Positions 24,455 to 33,255 of a DNA stretch of 64,000 bases are shown piece by piece. Under the pieces are notes generated by a model. The model had not been told where the DNA came from. It searched no databases and saw only the letters and a list, made by a program, of their open reading frames with translations. Source of the DNA: Bog-532 sp963833835 (GTDB lineage Bacteria > Actinomycetota > Actinomycetes > Streptosporangiales > Streptosporangiaceae); the NCBI GenBank assembly GCA_963833835.1, contig CAWHZI010000002.1, forward strand, positions 37,827 to 101,826. The letters are read 5' to 3'. Position numbers and translations under genes: made by a program. Each line of letters begins with the position of its first letter. The first letter of the stretch is position 1.

Positions 24455-26626
24455 ATGAAACAGGTAGCGCAGAACTACAAGTCCGGGGAACTTAGCGTCC
24501 TCGACGTGCCGGCCCCGGCGTGCCGCCCGGGCGGTGTTCTCGTGCAGTCCCGGTTCTCCCTGATCTCGACCGGGACCGAGATGATGAAGCTGACCGAGGC
24601 CAAGCTGTCCATGGTCGGCAAGGCCCGTGCCCGCCCGGACCAGGTCCGCAAGGTGCTGGACACGGTGTCCCAGCAGGGCGCGGTGGCCACCTACAAGAAG
24701 GTGATGAACCGGCTCGACTCCTACACGCCGCTCGGTTACTCGCTCTGCGGCGTGGTCGTCGAGGTCGGCCAGGGCGCCGAGGAATTTCACGTCGGACAGG
24801 TCGTCGCCGCGGCGGGCAACGAATACGCGCTGCATGCCGAGTACAACTGGGTCCCGGTCAACATGTGCGTGGCCGTACCCCGCGAGGTGCAGCCCGAGCA
24901 CGCCGCCTTCTCCACCGTCGGCGCGATCGCCATGCACGGCGTCCGCCGTGCCGAGCCGCAACTGGGCGAGACCGCCTGCGTGATCGGCCTCGGCCTGGTC
25001 GGCCAGCTCGTGGTCCGGCTGCTGATCGCGGCCGGGGTCCGGGTGGTCGGGCTGGACGTGCTCGAGGACCGTTGCCAGCGGGCCGAGCAGGCCGGGGCGG
25101 CCGCCTGCGCCCCCCCGACCCCCGAGGGCATCGCCGCCATCGAGAAGGCGCTGGCCGAGCTGACCGGCGGCCGCGGGGCCGACCAGGTGTTCCTGGCCGC
25201 GGGCGGCGCCTCCAACGGCCCGGTTGAAACCGCCGTCAAGCTGGCCCGGGACCGGGCCAAGGTCGTCGACATCGGCAAAACCAGGCTGGACCTGCCCTGG
25301 AACGCCTACTACGACAAGGAACTGGACGTCCGGTTCTCCCGGTCCTACGGCCCGGGCCGGTACGACGACCGGTACGAGCTCCAGGGCATCGACTACCCGG
25401 CGGGCTACGTCCGCTGGACCGAACGGCGCAACATCGAGTCCTTCCTCGACCTGCTGGCCCACAAGGAAATCGAAGTCGAGACCCTGGTCACCGGCACCTT
25501 CCCGATCGAGCAGGCCGCAGCGGCCTACGAAGGCCTGTCCTCGGGTGAGGTGCCCGCGGTCGGGGTGCTGCTGGAGTACCCAGCGCCGGTGGCCGAGGCG
25601 CCGCCGCGCACGCTGGGCCGGGTGGTCACCGGTGAGGTGACCACCCCGGCAGCCAAGAACGGCGCACTGGCCGTCGGCTTCATCGGGGCCGGCAACTATG
25701 CCTCCTCGATGCTGCTGCCGCACCTGGCCAAGATGGACACCATAAGCATGACCCACGTGGCCACCAACCGGTCGCTGTCGGCGGCCAACGCCCAGCGCCG
25801 CTTCGGGTTTGCGAACATGTCGACCAGCGCCGAAGCGGTCCTGGGCGACAGCTCGCTGGATGCGATCTTCATCGTGACCCGGCACCACACCCACGCCGAC
25901 CTGGTGTGCCGGGCGCTAGAGACCGGCAAAGCGGTCTTCGTGGAGAAGCCGCTCGCGCTGACCCGGGAGGAACTGGACCGGGTACTCGAGACAGTGGAGA
26001 AGACCGGTAACGATCGGCTCATGGTCGGGTTCAACCGCCGGTTCGCCCCGCTGCTGACCGAGATGAGGGACAAGTTCGGGCCGGCCGGCGACAGCTCGGT
26101 GACCCGGTACCTGGTCAACGCGGGCCAGCTGGCCGGCGACAGCTGGTACACCAACGAGGAGCTGGAGGGCTCCCGGTTCACCGGCGAGGGGGGCCACTTC
26201 ATCGACACCGTGGCCTGGTGGGCGGACAGCCTGCCCGAAGAGGTCTATGCGATCCGTGGCCCGGCCCACGACGACGTACAGGCCGTCATAAAGATGCGCA
26301 ACGGGTCCAACGCCACCATCACCTACGTCACCGGCGGCAACGTCCGGTATCCGAAGGAGACGCTGGACTCTGCGGCCGGCGGCCGGAACGCCCGGCTGGA
26401 CAACTTCACCAAGGCCGGTGTGTGGGTGGGCCGCAAGCAGGCCACCCTGCGTTCGCGCGGCGGCCCGGACAAGGGTCAGCAGCGTGAGATCGCAGCGTTT
26501 GCCGAGGCCGTCCGGACCGGCGGGCCGATGCCGATATCACTGGAGTCACTGGTCGCTACCACCAGCGCCACCATCGCGGTGGCGGACAGCCTGCTGAGCG
26601 GTCGCCCGGAGCTGGTGCGAGCGTGA
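24455..26626 (+). CDS. Two-domain oxidoreductase: zinc-type alcohol dehydrogenase fused to Gfo/Idh/MocA
   Basis: This is a 723-residue fusion. Residues 1 to about 370 are a medium-chain dehydrogenase (YTPLGYSLCGVVVEVG, then ACVIGLGLVGQLVVRLL as the NAD(P) site). Residues from about 395 are a Gfo/Idh/MocA sugar dehydrogenase (VGFIGAGNYASSMLLPHL, DAIFIVTRHHTHADL, VFVEKPLALT, FNRRFAPLL). Such bi-domain enzymes are found next to heparinase genes in polysaccharide loci. There they are thought to oxidise or epimerise a sugar nucleotide or lipid-linked sugar. A Shine-Dalgarno AGAGGAA precedes the ATG, and its stop overlaps the heparinase GTG. The exact substrate is not known. Confidence 0.9.
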   Translation: MKQVAQNYKSGELSVLDVPAPACRPGGVLVQSRFSLISTGTEMMKLTEAKLSMVGKARARPDQVRKVLDTVSQQGAVATYKKVMNRLDSYTPLGYSLCGVVVEVGQGAEEFHVGQVVAAAGNEYALHAEYNWVPVNMCVAVPREVQPEHAAFSTVGAIAMHGVRRAEPQLGETACVIGLGLVGQLVVRLLIAAGVRVVGLDVLEDRCQRAEQAGAAACAPPTPEGIAAIEKALAELTGGRGADQVFLAAGGASNGPVETAVKLARDRAKVVDIGKTRLDLPWNAYYDKELDVRFSRSYGPGRYDDRYELQGIDYPAGYVRWTERRNIESFLDLLAHKEIEVETLVTGTFPIEQAAAAYEGLSSGEVPAVGVLLEYPAPVAEAPPRTLGRVVTGEVTTPAAKNGALAVGFIGAGNYASSMLLPHLAKMDTISMTHVATNRSLSAANAQRRFGFANMSTSAEAVLGDSSLDAIFIVTRHHTHADLVCRALETGKAVFVEKPLALTREELDRVLETVEKTGNDRLMVGFNRRFAPLLTEMRDKFGPAGDSSVTRYLVNAGQLAGDSWYTNEELEGSRFTGEGGHFIDTVAWWADSLPEEVYAIRGPAHDDVQAVIKMRNGSNATITYVTGGNVRYPKETLDSAAGGRNARLDNFTKAGVWVGRKQATLRSRGGPDKGQQREIAAFAEAVRTGGPMPISLESLVATTSATIAVADSLLSGRPELVRA

Positions 26627-28722
26627 GCAATCTGATTTCTTCCCGGCTCGAGTGGTACGCCCGCCGGGTCGGCCGGATGTCGCCCGCCGAGGTGGCCTGG
26701 CGGGCCCGGGACCAAGCCGTGCAGCTGGCCTGGTCGCGGCGGCAGGTCAAACGCGGCGAACAGCCGGCGGCGCCGCCCATGATGGGAGCGCGGCGGTTTA
26801 CTGCCACGCTGCCGCGCGGTACGGCCGATCGAGTGCCCGGCCAGGTCCGGGCCGCGGTCCTGGCCGCCGCTGACCGGCTCATGCAGGGCGAATGGCAAGT
26901 GCTCGGCGTCCTGCGCACCGATTTGGTTCAGCCGGACTGGTTCCGCGACCCGGTCACCGGCCGCCGTTCGGAGCCCGACCGGTACGCGTTCCGCATCAAC
27001 CACCGCTCTGAGGAGCAGGTCGGCAACGTCAAGCAACTCTGGGAGATCTCCCGGCTGCAGCACCTCACTCTGCTGGCCACCGCGTGGTACCTGAGCCAGG
27101 ACGAGCGGTATGCGCGGCGGGTCGACGAGCAACTGCGGTCCTGGTGGCAGGACAACCCGTTCCTGTCCGGCGTCCACTGGACCAGCGGTATTGAGACGGG
27201 CATCCGGCTGATCAGCCTGGCCTGGATCCGGCGGCTGCTGGATTCCTGGCCCGGCGTCCGCGCCCTCTTCGAGGAAAACGACCTCGCGGTCCAGCAGATC
27301 CGCTGGCACCAGCAGTACCTGGACGCCTTCCGCAGCCGCGGCTCGTCCGCCAACAACCACGTCATCGCGGAGGCAGCCGGCCAGCTGGTGGCGAGCTGCG
27401 CCTTCGGCTGGTTCGCCGAGAGCGCGACCTGGCGGCGTCGGTCCGCCCGGTTGCTGGAACGTGAGCTGGTGACCAACACGTTCCCGTCCGGGATCGGCCG
27501 CGAGCTGGCCTCCGATTACCAGGGTTTCGTGGCCGAGCTGGCGCTGCTGGCCGCGGTGGAGACCGCTGCGGCCGGCCATCCGCTGGCGCCTGACCTGTGG
27601 CGGCGACTGGTAGCCATGGTTGACAGCGGTGCTGCCCTGGTCGACCAGCAGATCCGCGCCCCTCGCCAGGGGGATGGTGACGACGGCCGGGCCGTGCTCC
27701 TGGACGCCCCCACCCACAACCCCTGGCCGTCGCTGCTGGCGGTGGGGAATGAGCTGTTCGGCCGGCTCAGCTGGTGGCCCCAGGTCGAACCGACCGTCGC
27801 CAGCACCCTGATCGGCGCTCTGGCCGGGCTCCGCCGAGACGCCCCCGGCCGCCCCAAGCATCGCCCGTCCCGGTTTGCTGACGCCGGGATCACGGTGCTG
27901 CGTACAGACGATGAGCACAATCCAGAGATCTGGTGCCGGCTGGACGGCGGCCCGCACGGGTTCCTCAGCATCGCCGCGCACGCGCACGCCGACGCGATGT
28001 CGGCCGAGGTGCGGTACGGCGGCGTGGACGTGCTCGCCGACCCGGGCACCTACTGCTATCACGGTGATCCGGCCTGGCGGTCGTACTTCCGCTCCACCAT
28101 CGCGCACAACACGCTGGAGGTGGCCGGGCGCAACCAGTCCAGCGACGGTGGCCCGTTCCTGTGGCTGCGGCATGCCAACGGCCGTGAGCTCGAGGTGGTC
28201 GACACCGGTGACGTGGCGGGCTGGACCGCCGACCACGACGGCTACCTCGCCCTGCGTCCGCCGGTGCGGCACCGCCGCTCGGTCTGGCTGGATCGGGCGT
28301 CGCGCCTGATCGACATCGTTGACGAGATCGACGGGTGCAACTGCGACGTCCGGCTCGCGTTCCACCTCGGGCCGGACGTGGTGGCCGAGCTCGACGACGG
28401 TTCCGCGCTGTTGCAATGGCCCGACGCCGTAACGCCGGGCGCAGCCCGGCTCGAGCTGGCGCCACAGCTGGAGTGGACGCTGCACTGGGGCGAGACCGAC
28501 CCCATCCTCGGCTGGTACTCCAGCGGCCTCGGTCAGCGCACTCCGGCGTACACCCTCCTCGGGTGCGGCAACGTCCCGCCTGGGGCGCCGCTCACCAGCC
28601 GATTGCAGTTTCTGGACGACCGAAAAACGGAAAAACAGATCCTCATCCGCTCAGCGGTATCAACCGGTGCCACAGATTCTCTTGTGGGGGACACGCGGAA
28701 CTGGCGAGCGGAGGCTGGATGA
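26623..28722 (+). CDS. Heparinase II/III family protein
   Basis: This 699-residue protein has an N-terminal alpha/alpha toroid domain (YAFRINHRSEEQVGNVKQLW, then SSANNHVIAEAAGQLVAS) and a C-terminal beta-sandwich heparinase domain (LSIAAHAHADAMSAEVRYGG, VLADPGTYCYHGD, FRSTIAHNTLEVAG). The conserved NNH and HAHAD histidines expected of the family are present. Family members cleave uronic-acid-containing polymers by beta-elimination. There is no signal peptide at the N-terminus (MSNLISSRLEWYARRVGR). In exopolysaccharide operons such proteins may trim polymer or act in biosynthesis rather than catabolism. GTGA and ATGA overlaps tie it to both neighbours. Confidence 0.9.
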   Translation: MSNLISSRLEWYARRVGRMSPAEVAWRARDQAVQLAWSRRQVKRGEQPAAPPMMGARRFTATLPRGTADRVPGQVRAAVLAAADRLMQGEWQVLGVLRTDLVQPDWFRDPVTGRRSEPDRYAFRINHRSEEQVGNVKQLWEISRLQHLTLLATAWYLSQDERYARRVDEQLRSWWQDNPFLSGVHWTSGIETGIRLISLAWIRRLLDSWPGVRALFEENDLAVQQIRWHQQYLDAFRSRGSSANNHVIAEAAGQLVASCAFGWFAESATWRRRSARLLERELVTNTFPSGIGRELASDYQGFVAELALLAAVETAAAGHPLAPDLWRRLVAMVDSGAALVDQQIRAPRQGDGDDGRAVLLDAPTHNPWPSLLAVGNELFGRLSWWPQVEPTVASTLIGALAGLRRDAPGRPKHRPSRFADAGITVLRTDDEHNPEIWCRLDGGPHGFLSIAAHAHADAMSAEVRYGGVDVLADPGTYCYHGDPAWRSYFRSTIAHNTLEVAGRNQSSDGGPFLWLRHANGRELEVVDTGDVAGWTADHDGYLALRPPVRHRRSVWLDRASRLIDIVDEIDGCNCDVRLAFHLGPDVVAELDDGSALLQWPDAVTPGAARLELAPQLEWTLHWGETDPILGWYSSGLGQRTPAYTLLGCGNVPPGAPLTSRLQFLDDRKTEKQILIRSAVSTGATDSLVGDTRNWRAEAG

Positions 28723-30017
28723 GCGGACAGGCGCTGGACCTGCGGAGGTCCGCGTGGATCGTACGGCAACACCGGACCCTGGTCGGCGTGATCGCCATGC
28801 TGGGGCTGCTGATCGGCGCCGGTTACGCGCTGTTCAACCCGCCGGTGAAGACCAGCACCGCGCTCATTGTTCTGCCCGTGTCCAGCCATGAGGTCGCCAC
28901 TCAGGTAGTGGTGGCCCGAAGCCAGCCGGTACTGTCGGCGGCTCTGCCAGGGATTCACCCCTCGACCACGGTCACCGCGCTCCAGAACCATCTGCAGATC
29001 AAGAGCCTGACCGGCAACCTGATCTCGGTCACGGCCACCGGATCGAGCCCGGCTCAGGCCGAGTCGACCGCCAACGCCGTGGCCAGAAGTTTCATCGCTT
29101 ACCTGGTCAGCGGGAACAGCGCGGTCGGCCATGTGCGAGCTAATCTGGTCGCTCCGGCCAGCAATGCCACCGGGTCGTCTCTGCTGGTCCGGCTGGTGAT
29201 GCTGGCCGTGGTCGGTGCGATCATCGGCGCGCTGGCCGGGGCGGTGGCGGCCCTGGCCCTGGCTCGCGGTGACCGCCGGCTGCGCGAGCGCGACGCCATC
29301 GCCGACGCGATCGGGGTTCCCGTCGTCGCCTCGGCGGCGGTCGGTCACCCATCTGACCCCGGCGGCTGGACCAAACTGCTGGCCGAGTACGAACCGGGCG
29401 TGATCAACGCCTGGAGCCTGCGCCGTGCCCTGAACCAGCTGGGTCTGGTCGACCTGGACCTCAACACCCCGCTGGAGCAGGACCGGCCCTCGGTCGCGGT
29501 GATCTCGCTGTCGTCCGATCGCAAGGCCCTGGCCGTCGGCCCGCAGCTGGCCGTGTTCGCCGCCTCTCTGGGGGTCAGCACCGAACTGCTGGTGGGCACC
29601 CAGGCCGACGAGAACGAGACCGCATCGCTGCGGTCCGCCTGCAGCGCCCTGTCGGCTCAGCCCCCCATGCATGACGGCCGGCTGCGGGTGACCGCGAACG
29701 ACGCCCCGCCCGGTGGCGAGGACCCCGACACGCTGCGCGTACTGGTGTCGGTGGTCGACGAACACGCGCCCAAGGTCGACGAGACGACCCGGGCTGCGGT
29801 GACCGTGCTGGCCATTTCGCCCGGTACCGCCACCGCCGAGCAGCTGGCCCGGGTCGCCGTTAGCGCGGCCGTCGACGGGCGGAAACTGGCCGGGATCATC
29901 GTGGCTGATCCCGACTCGGCCGACCGGACCTCGGGCCGGCTGCCCCAGCCGGGGCGGCCCGCCGGACGCCGGCCGTCAACTCGTGTCTACGGCACAACGA
30001 CGGAGACCCGACGGTGA
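28719..30017 (+). CDS. Wzz-type chain-length/polysaccharide co-polymerase with degenerate P-loop tail (first copy)
   Basis: This 432-residue protein is anchored by TM1 (about residues 18-38, VGVIAMLGLLIGAGYALF) and TM2 (about 150-175, LLVRLVMLAVVGAIIGALAGA). The periplasmic loop between them is of Wzz type. The cytoplasmic tail from about 245 has the beta-alpha pattern of a bacterial tyrosine-kinase ATPase (SVAVISLSSDRKALAVGPQLAVF), but the Walker A lysine loop is not recognisable. It probably controls polymer length or export without being a kinase. The start ATG overlaps the heparinase stop, and its own stop overlaps the second copy. Confidence 0.8.
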   Translation: MSGQALDLRRSAWIVRQHRTLVGVIAMLGLLIGAGYALFNPPVKTSTALIVLPVSSHEVATQVVVARSQPVLSAALPGIHPSTTVTALQNHLQIKSLTGNLISVTATGSSPAQAESTANAVARSFIAYLVSGNSAVGHVRANLVAPASNATGSSLLVRLVMLAVVGAIIGALAGAVAALALARGDRRLRERDAIADAIGVPVVASAAVGHPSDPGGWTKLLAEYEPGVINAWSLRRALNQLGLVDLDLNTPLEQDRPSVAVISLSSDRKALAVGPQLAVFAASLGVSTELLVGTQADENETASLRSACSALSAQPPMHDGRLRVTANDAPPGGEDPDTLRVLVSVVDEHAPKVDETTRAAVTVLAISPGTATAEQLARVAVSAAVDGRKLAGIIVADPDSADRTSGRLPQPGRPAGRRPSTRVYGTTTETRR

Positions 30018-31697
30018 GAGACAAGGACCGGGAAGTGCTGCCCTCAACGAACGGGGACGCCGATCTGCCCGAGCGGCTGTGGCTGTACGACGACTTCGCG
30101 CCGGACGAGGACGCAGCCGTCACCGACTACGCGGCCGGGCTGGCCAGCCTGGGGTTCATCGGCGCCGCCGTACGCCGGCGGATCCGGACCTGGTGCGCGA
30201 TCGGCCTGGCTGGCCTAGTGCTGGGCCTCGCCTACTTCGTGGTCTCCCCACCGGCCTACTCGGCGTCGACGACGGTGCTGCTGACCCACAGCATCAACGA
30301 CAACCCGACCGACGCCATGTCCACCGACCTGACGCTGGCCCACAGCGGTACGGTGGCGACCCGGGCGATGCATCAGCTGAAGCTGACCGGTTCGGTCAGT
30401 ACGTTCCTGGCCAACACCACGGTCGTCAACCTCACCGACCGGGTGCTGCAGATCACCGTGAAGGCCAAGTCGCCCGCAGCCGCGACCGCCGGTGCCACGG
30501 CAGTTGCTGCCGCTTTCCTCCAGGTCCAGGCGGCGCGGTTGCAGACCCAGCAGCAGCTGACCGACACCGCGCTGCAACAGCAGATCACCCAGGCCCAGCA
30601 GCAGGTGACGTCGCTGAGCAACCAGGTCGACAACCTGTCCGATTCGGCCAGACAGTCGGCCAAGACGAAGCTCCAGAGCCAGCTCAGCGAGGCGCAGACC
30701 GCACTGCAGATACTGAAGCAGAACAACCTTGGCCAGGAGGCCAGCAACGCCTCCAACGTGGCCGCGCAGATCAAGGGCAGCCAGGTGCTGGACCCGGCCA
30801 CGGCCCAGCACCACTCGGCCGCCAAGTTCGCCATCATCTATGCGCTGCTGGGACTGGTCATGGGGGTCTTCATCGGCCTGGCCATCGTGATCATCGGCGC
30901 TTTGGTGTCGGACCGGTTGCGGCGGCGCGATGACATCGCCGACGCCCTCGGCACCTCGGTCAACCTGAGCGTCGGCCTCATCAACGGGCCGGCCAGCCGG
31001 CTGTCGACCCGGCGTGGCCGAGCCGTGCAGCGCACCGACCTGCAGCGCATCGTGGCCCATCTGCGAGACGCGATCCCGGACCGTGAGAGTGACGGCGCGG
31101 CCGCGCTCGGCCTCGTGGCGGTCGACAACGACAAGACCGCGGCCCACGCCCTGGTCGCCACGGCGATGGCCTGCGCCCAGGACGGCGAGCACGTGATCGT
31201 GGCCGACCTCTGCCCCGGAGCGCCTGGCCGCGCGTCTGCTCAAGGCGGCCTGCCCGGGCGTGCAGCCGGTCTCCGCGGACGGCGCCCAGCTGATCGTCGT
31301 GGTCCCGGCCCGCGACGACGTAATCCCGGCCGGTCCGGTCCGCCACTTCCGTCCGGAGCCGAAGTCCGGCCCGGGCGACCAGGTCGGCGCCGAATCCTCG
31401 GACCACGAGGCGCTGGCCGCGGCCTACCGGAATGCCGACGTCCTGTTCACCCTGGTCTCCCTCGACCCGGGTCTGGGTGCGGACCACTTGCGGACCTGGG
31501 CCGGTGACACGGTCGTCATGGTCACGGCCGGCCAGTCCTCCTGGATGCGTATCCATTCCGTCGGGGAGATGATCCGGCTCGCCCGGATCCCCCTGGTATC
31601 CGCGATCCTGGCCGGAGCGGACCGGACCGACGAGAGCATGGGACTGACCAAAGCGGCCGCGCGCGGCACCCAGGCGGCCCGGGCCAACGGGCTGTGA
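30014..31697 (+). CDS. Wzz-type chain-length protein with degenerate P-loop tail (second copy), one frame break
   Basis: Reconstructed, this protein has about 560 residues. TM1 is TWCAIGLAGLVLGLAYFVVS (about 58-78). A periplasmic coiled region rich in Gln (QTQQQLTDTALQQQITQAQQ) follows, then TM2 AIIYALLGLVMGVFIGLAIV (about 275-295). The ATPase-like tail starts ALGLVAVDNDKTAAHALVAT, with VIVADLCPE in the place of the Walker A' aspartates; a true Walker A is missing. The frame breaks in a CCCC run (31213-31216): dropping one C joins LCPE to RLAARLLKAACPGVQP and continues to the TGA at 31695-31697. As sequenced, the frame would end at 31507 in an Arg/Gly/Pro-rich tail. Confidence 0.8.
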
Positions 31698-31701
31698 GCT
31701 C

Positions 31702-33255
31702 ATGACCTCTACCGTCGCTCCGGCGCGGCCTCCCCGCTGGGCTGTGTACCGGCCCCGCCGGACCATGGGCTGGATGGTGCCCGCGGTCACCCACGAGCGG
31801 TCGGTCCGCTGGCGTATCGGCCTGGCCTGGGGTTTTCTGGTCCTCAACGTCCTGACGTTCTACTCCACCACCTGGGACGGGCAGCCGCTGCTACTGCCGA
31901 TTCCCTCCGTGCTCGGCAAGCTCATCGCCCAGAGCGCCCTTCCCGCCGCCCTGCTCGTGGCGCTGACCGTCAACCGCCGGCTGGTGATCCGGCCCAACGC
32001 CTTCCTCTGCCTGCTCATCTTGATGTTCGTTGAGGCTCTGCTGACCCTGATCAGGCATGAGTACCTCTACGAGACGATGTTCGGCACCACGTTCCGGGTG
32101 GCCCGGCTGGCCGGGTTCGTGGCCACTCTCTGGCTGCTCACCCCGTGGTGGGGCCGCCGTGACATGCTGCTCGTCCGCTGCCACATCGCGGCGATGACCG
32201 TGGTACTCAGTTCGGTCCTGCTCGGCGTGTTCGTGGCGCCCGGGCACGCCCTGAGCGAGGGCCGTCTCTCCGGGATCCTGTGGCCGACCCCGCCCACGCA
32301 GGTCGCCCACTACGCCGCCGTGACGGCCGGGCTAATGACTCTGCTCTGGCTGTGCGGCCGGGTGAGCGGGCGGGTCGCCCTGGGATACGTGGCAGTGGCT
32401 GTGGTGATCCTGCTGCTGACCCACACCCGGACCGCACTGCTGGCCATGGTGGTTGGCCTGCTGGTCGGTGGCCTGAGCCTGTTCGCCGCCAAGTCACGGG
32501 TGCGGAAGGCCTTCCTGACCCTCGCCGTCGTCGGCGGAGCGGCGGCGCTCACCTTGTCCGGCGTGGTCACCCACTGGCTGGCCCGGGGGCAGGACACCCA
32601 GCAGCTGACCGGCCTCACCGGCCGGGCCACCGTCTGGGACCTGGTCGAGAGCCTGCCCCGGAACAGGTTCGAGGTACTGTTCGGCTTCGGCCTGTCCAAC
32701 AACTCGTTCAACGGGCTGGCGATCGACAGCAACTGGCTGGCCACCTACAACGACCAGGGTCTCTTCGGTATCGCGCTGTGCGTGGCCCTCCTGGCCTTCC
32801 TGATCGTCCTGGCCTATTTCCGGCCCCGGGGTGTGCACCGGGCGCTGGCCCTGTTCCTGGTCACCTACTGCCTGATCGCTTCCTACACCGAGACCGGTCT
32901 CAGCCAGCCCTCCTCCTACCTGCTGGACATGGCCCTGGCCGCCTCGCTGCTGATGGTCCCGCTGCCCGGCAAGCGGCCGGCCCGGCCCTGCCCCCGCTGC
33001 TCGGGCCGCCGCAACGACGGCTGTCCCTGCCCGGAAAGCGGCCCGGATGAGAATTCTGCTGGCCCACAACTATTACCGCTCCGTCGCCCCCAGCGGGGAG
33101 AACCGGGTCGTCGACCGCGAGGCAGCCGCGCTGGCAGCTCTGGGGCACGAGGTCATCCGGTTCGAGCGTTTCAGCGACGACATCGAGAGCTGGCCCAAGG
33201 CCAGGAAGGCCACCCTGCCGGCCCGAGCGGTGTGGAACCCCGAGTCGCGCCGTGA
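31702..33255 (+). CDS. Wzy/O-antigen ligase-like polytopic membrane protein, 3' end uncertain
   Basis: This is a membrane protein with about ten hydrophobic segments, including VRWRIGLAWGFLVLNVLTFY near residue 35 and VALGYVAVAVVILLLTHTRT in the middle. A hydrophilic loop follows (GQDTQQLTGLTGRATVWDLV, FGLSNNSFNGLAIDSNWLA). The RTALLAMVVG segment and the loop with GR-WD resemble the Wzy_C/O-antigen ligase domain that polymerises or ligates lipid-linked repeats. The frame runs 209 nt into the next gene. An ending at 33048-33050, reading LSLPGKRPG with ATGA coupling, would need a one-base shift around 32960-33030 and is more natural. The upstream gap is 4 nt. Confidence 0.78.
   Translation: MTSTVAPARPPRWAVYRPRRTMGWMVPAVTHERSVRWRIGLAWGFLVLNVLTFYSTTWDGQPLLLPIPSVLGKLIAQSALPAALLVALTVNRRLVIRPNAFLCLLILMFVEALLTLIRHEYLYETMFGTTFRVARLAGFVATLWLLTPWWGRRDMLLVRCHIAAMTVVLSSVLLGVFVAPGHALSEGRLSGILWPTPPTQVAHYAAVTAGLMTLLWLCGRVSGRVALGYVAVAVVILLLTHTRTALLAMVVGLLVGGLSLFAAKSRVRKAFLTLAVVGGAAALTLSGVVTHWLARGQDTQQLTGLTGRATVWDLVESLPRNRFEVLFGFGLSNNSFNGLAIDSNWLATYNDQGLFGIALCVALLAFLIVLAYFRPRGVHRALALFLVTYCLIASYTETGLSQPSSYLLDMALAASLLMVPLPGKRPARPCPRCSGRRNDGCPCPESGPDENSAGPQLLPLRRPQRGEPGRRPRGSRAGSSGARGHPVRAFQRRHRELAQGQEGHPAGPSGVEPRVAP

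Noticed and set aside
22334..25894. 1186-codon open frame on the minus strand
   Set aside because: It is antisense to the glycosyltransferase, asnB and oxidoreductase genes, which have clear family motifs. It is a GC-rich shadow frame.
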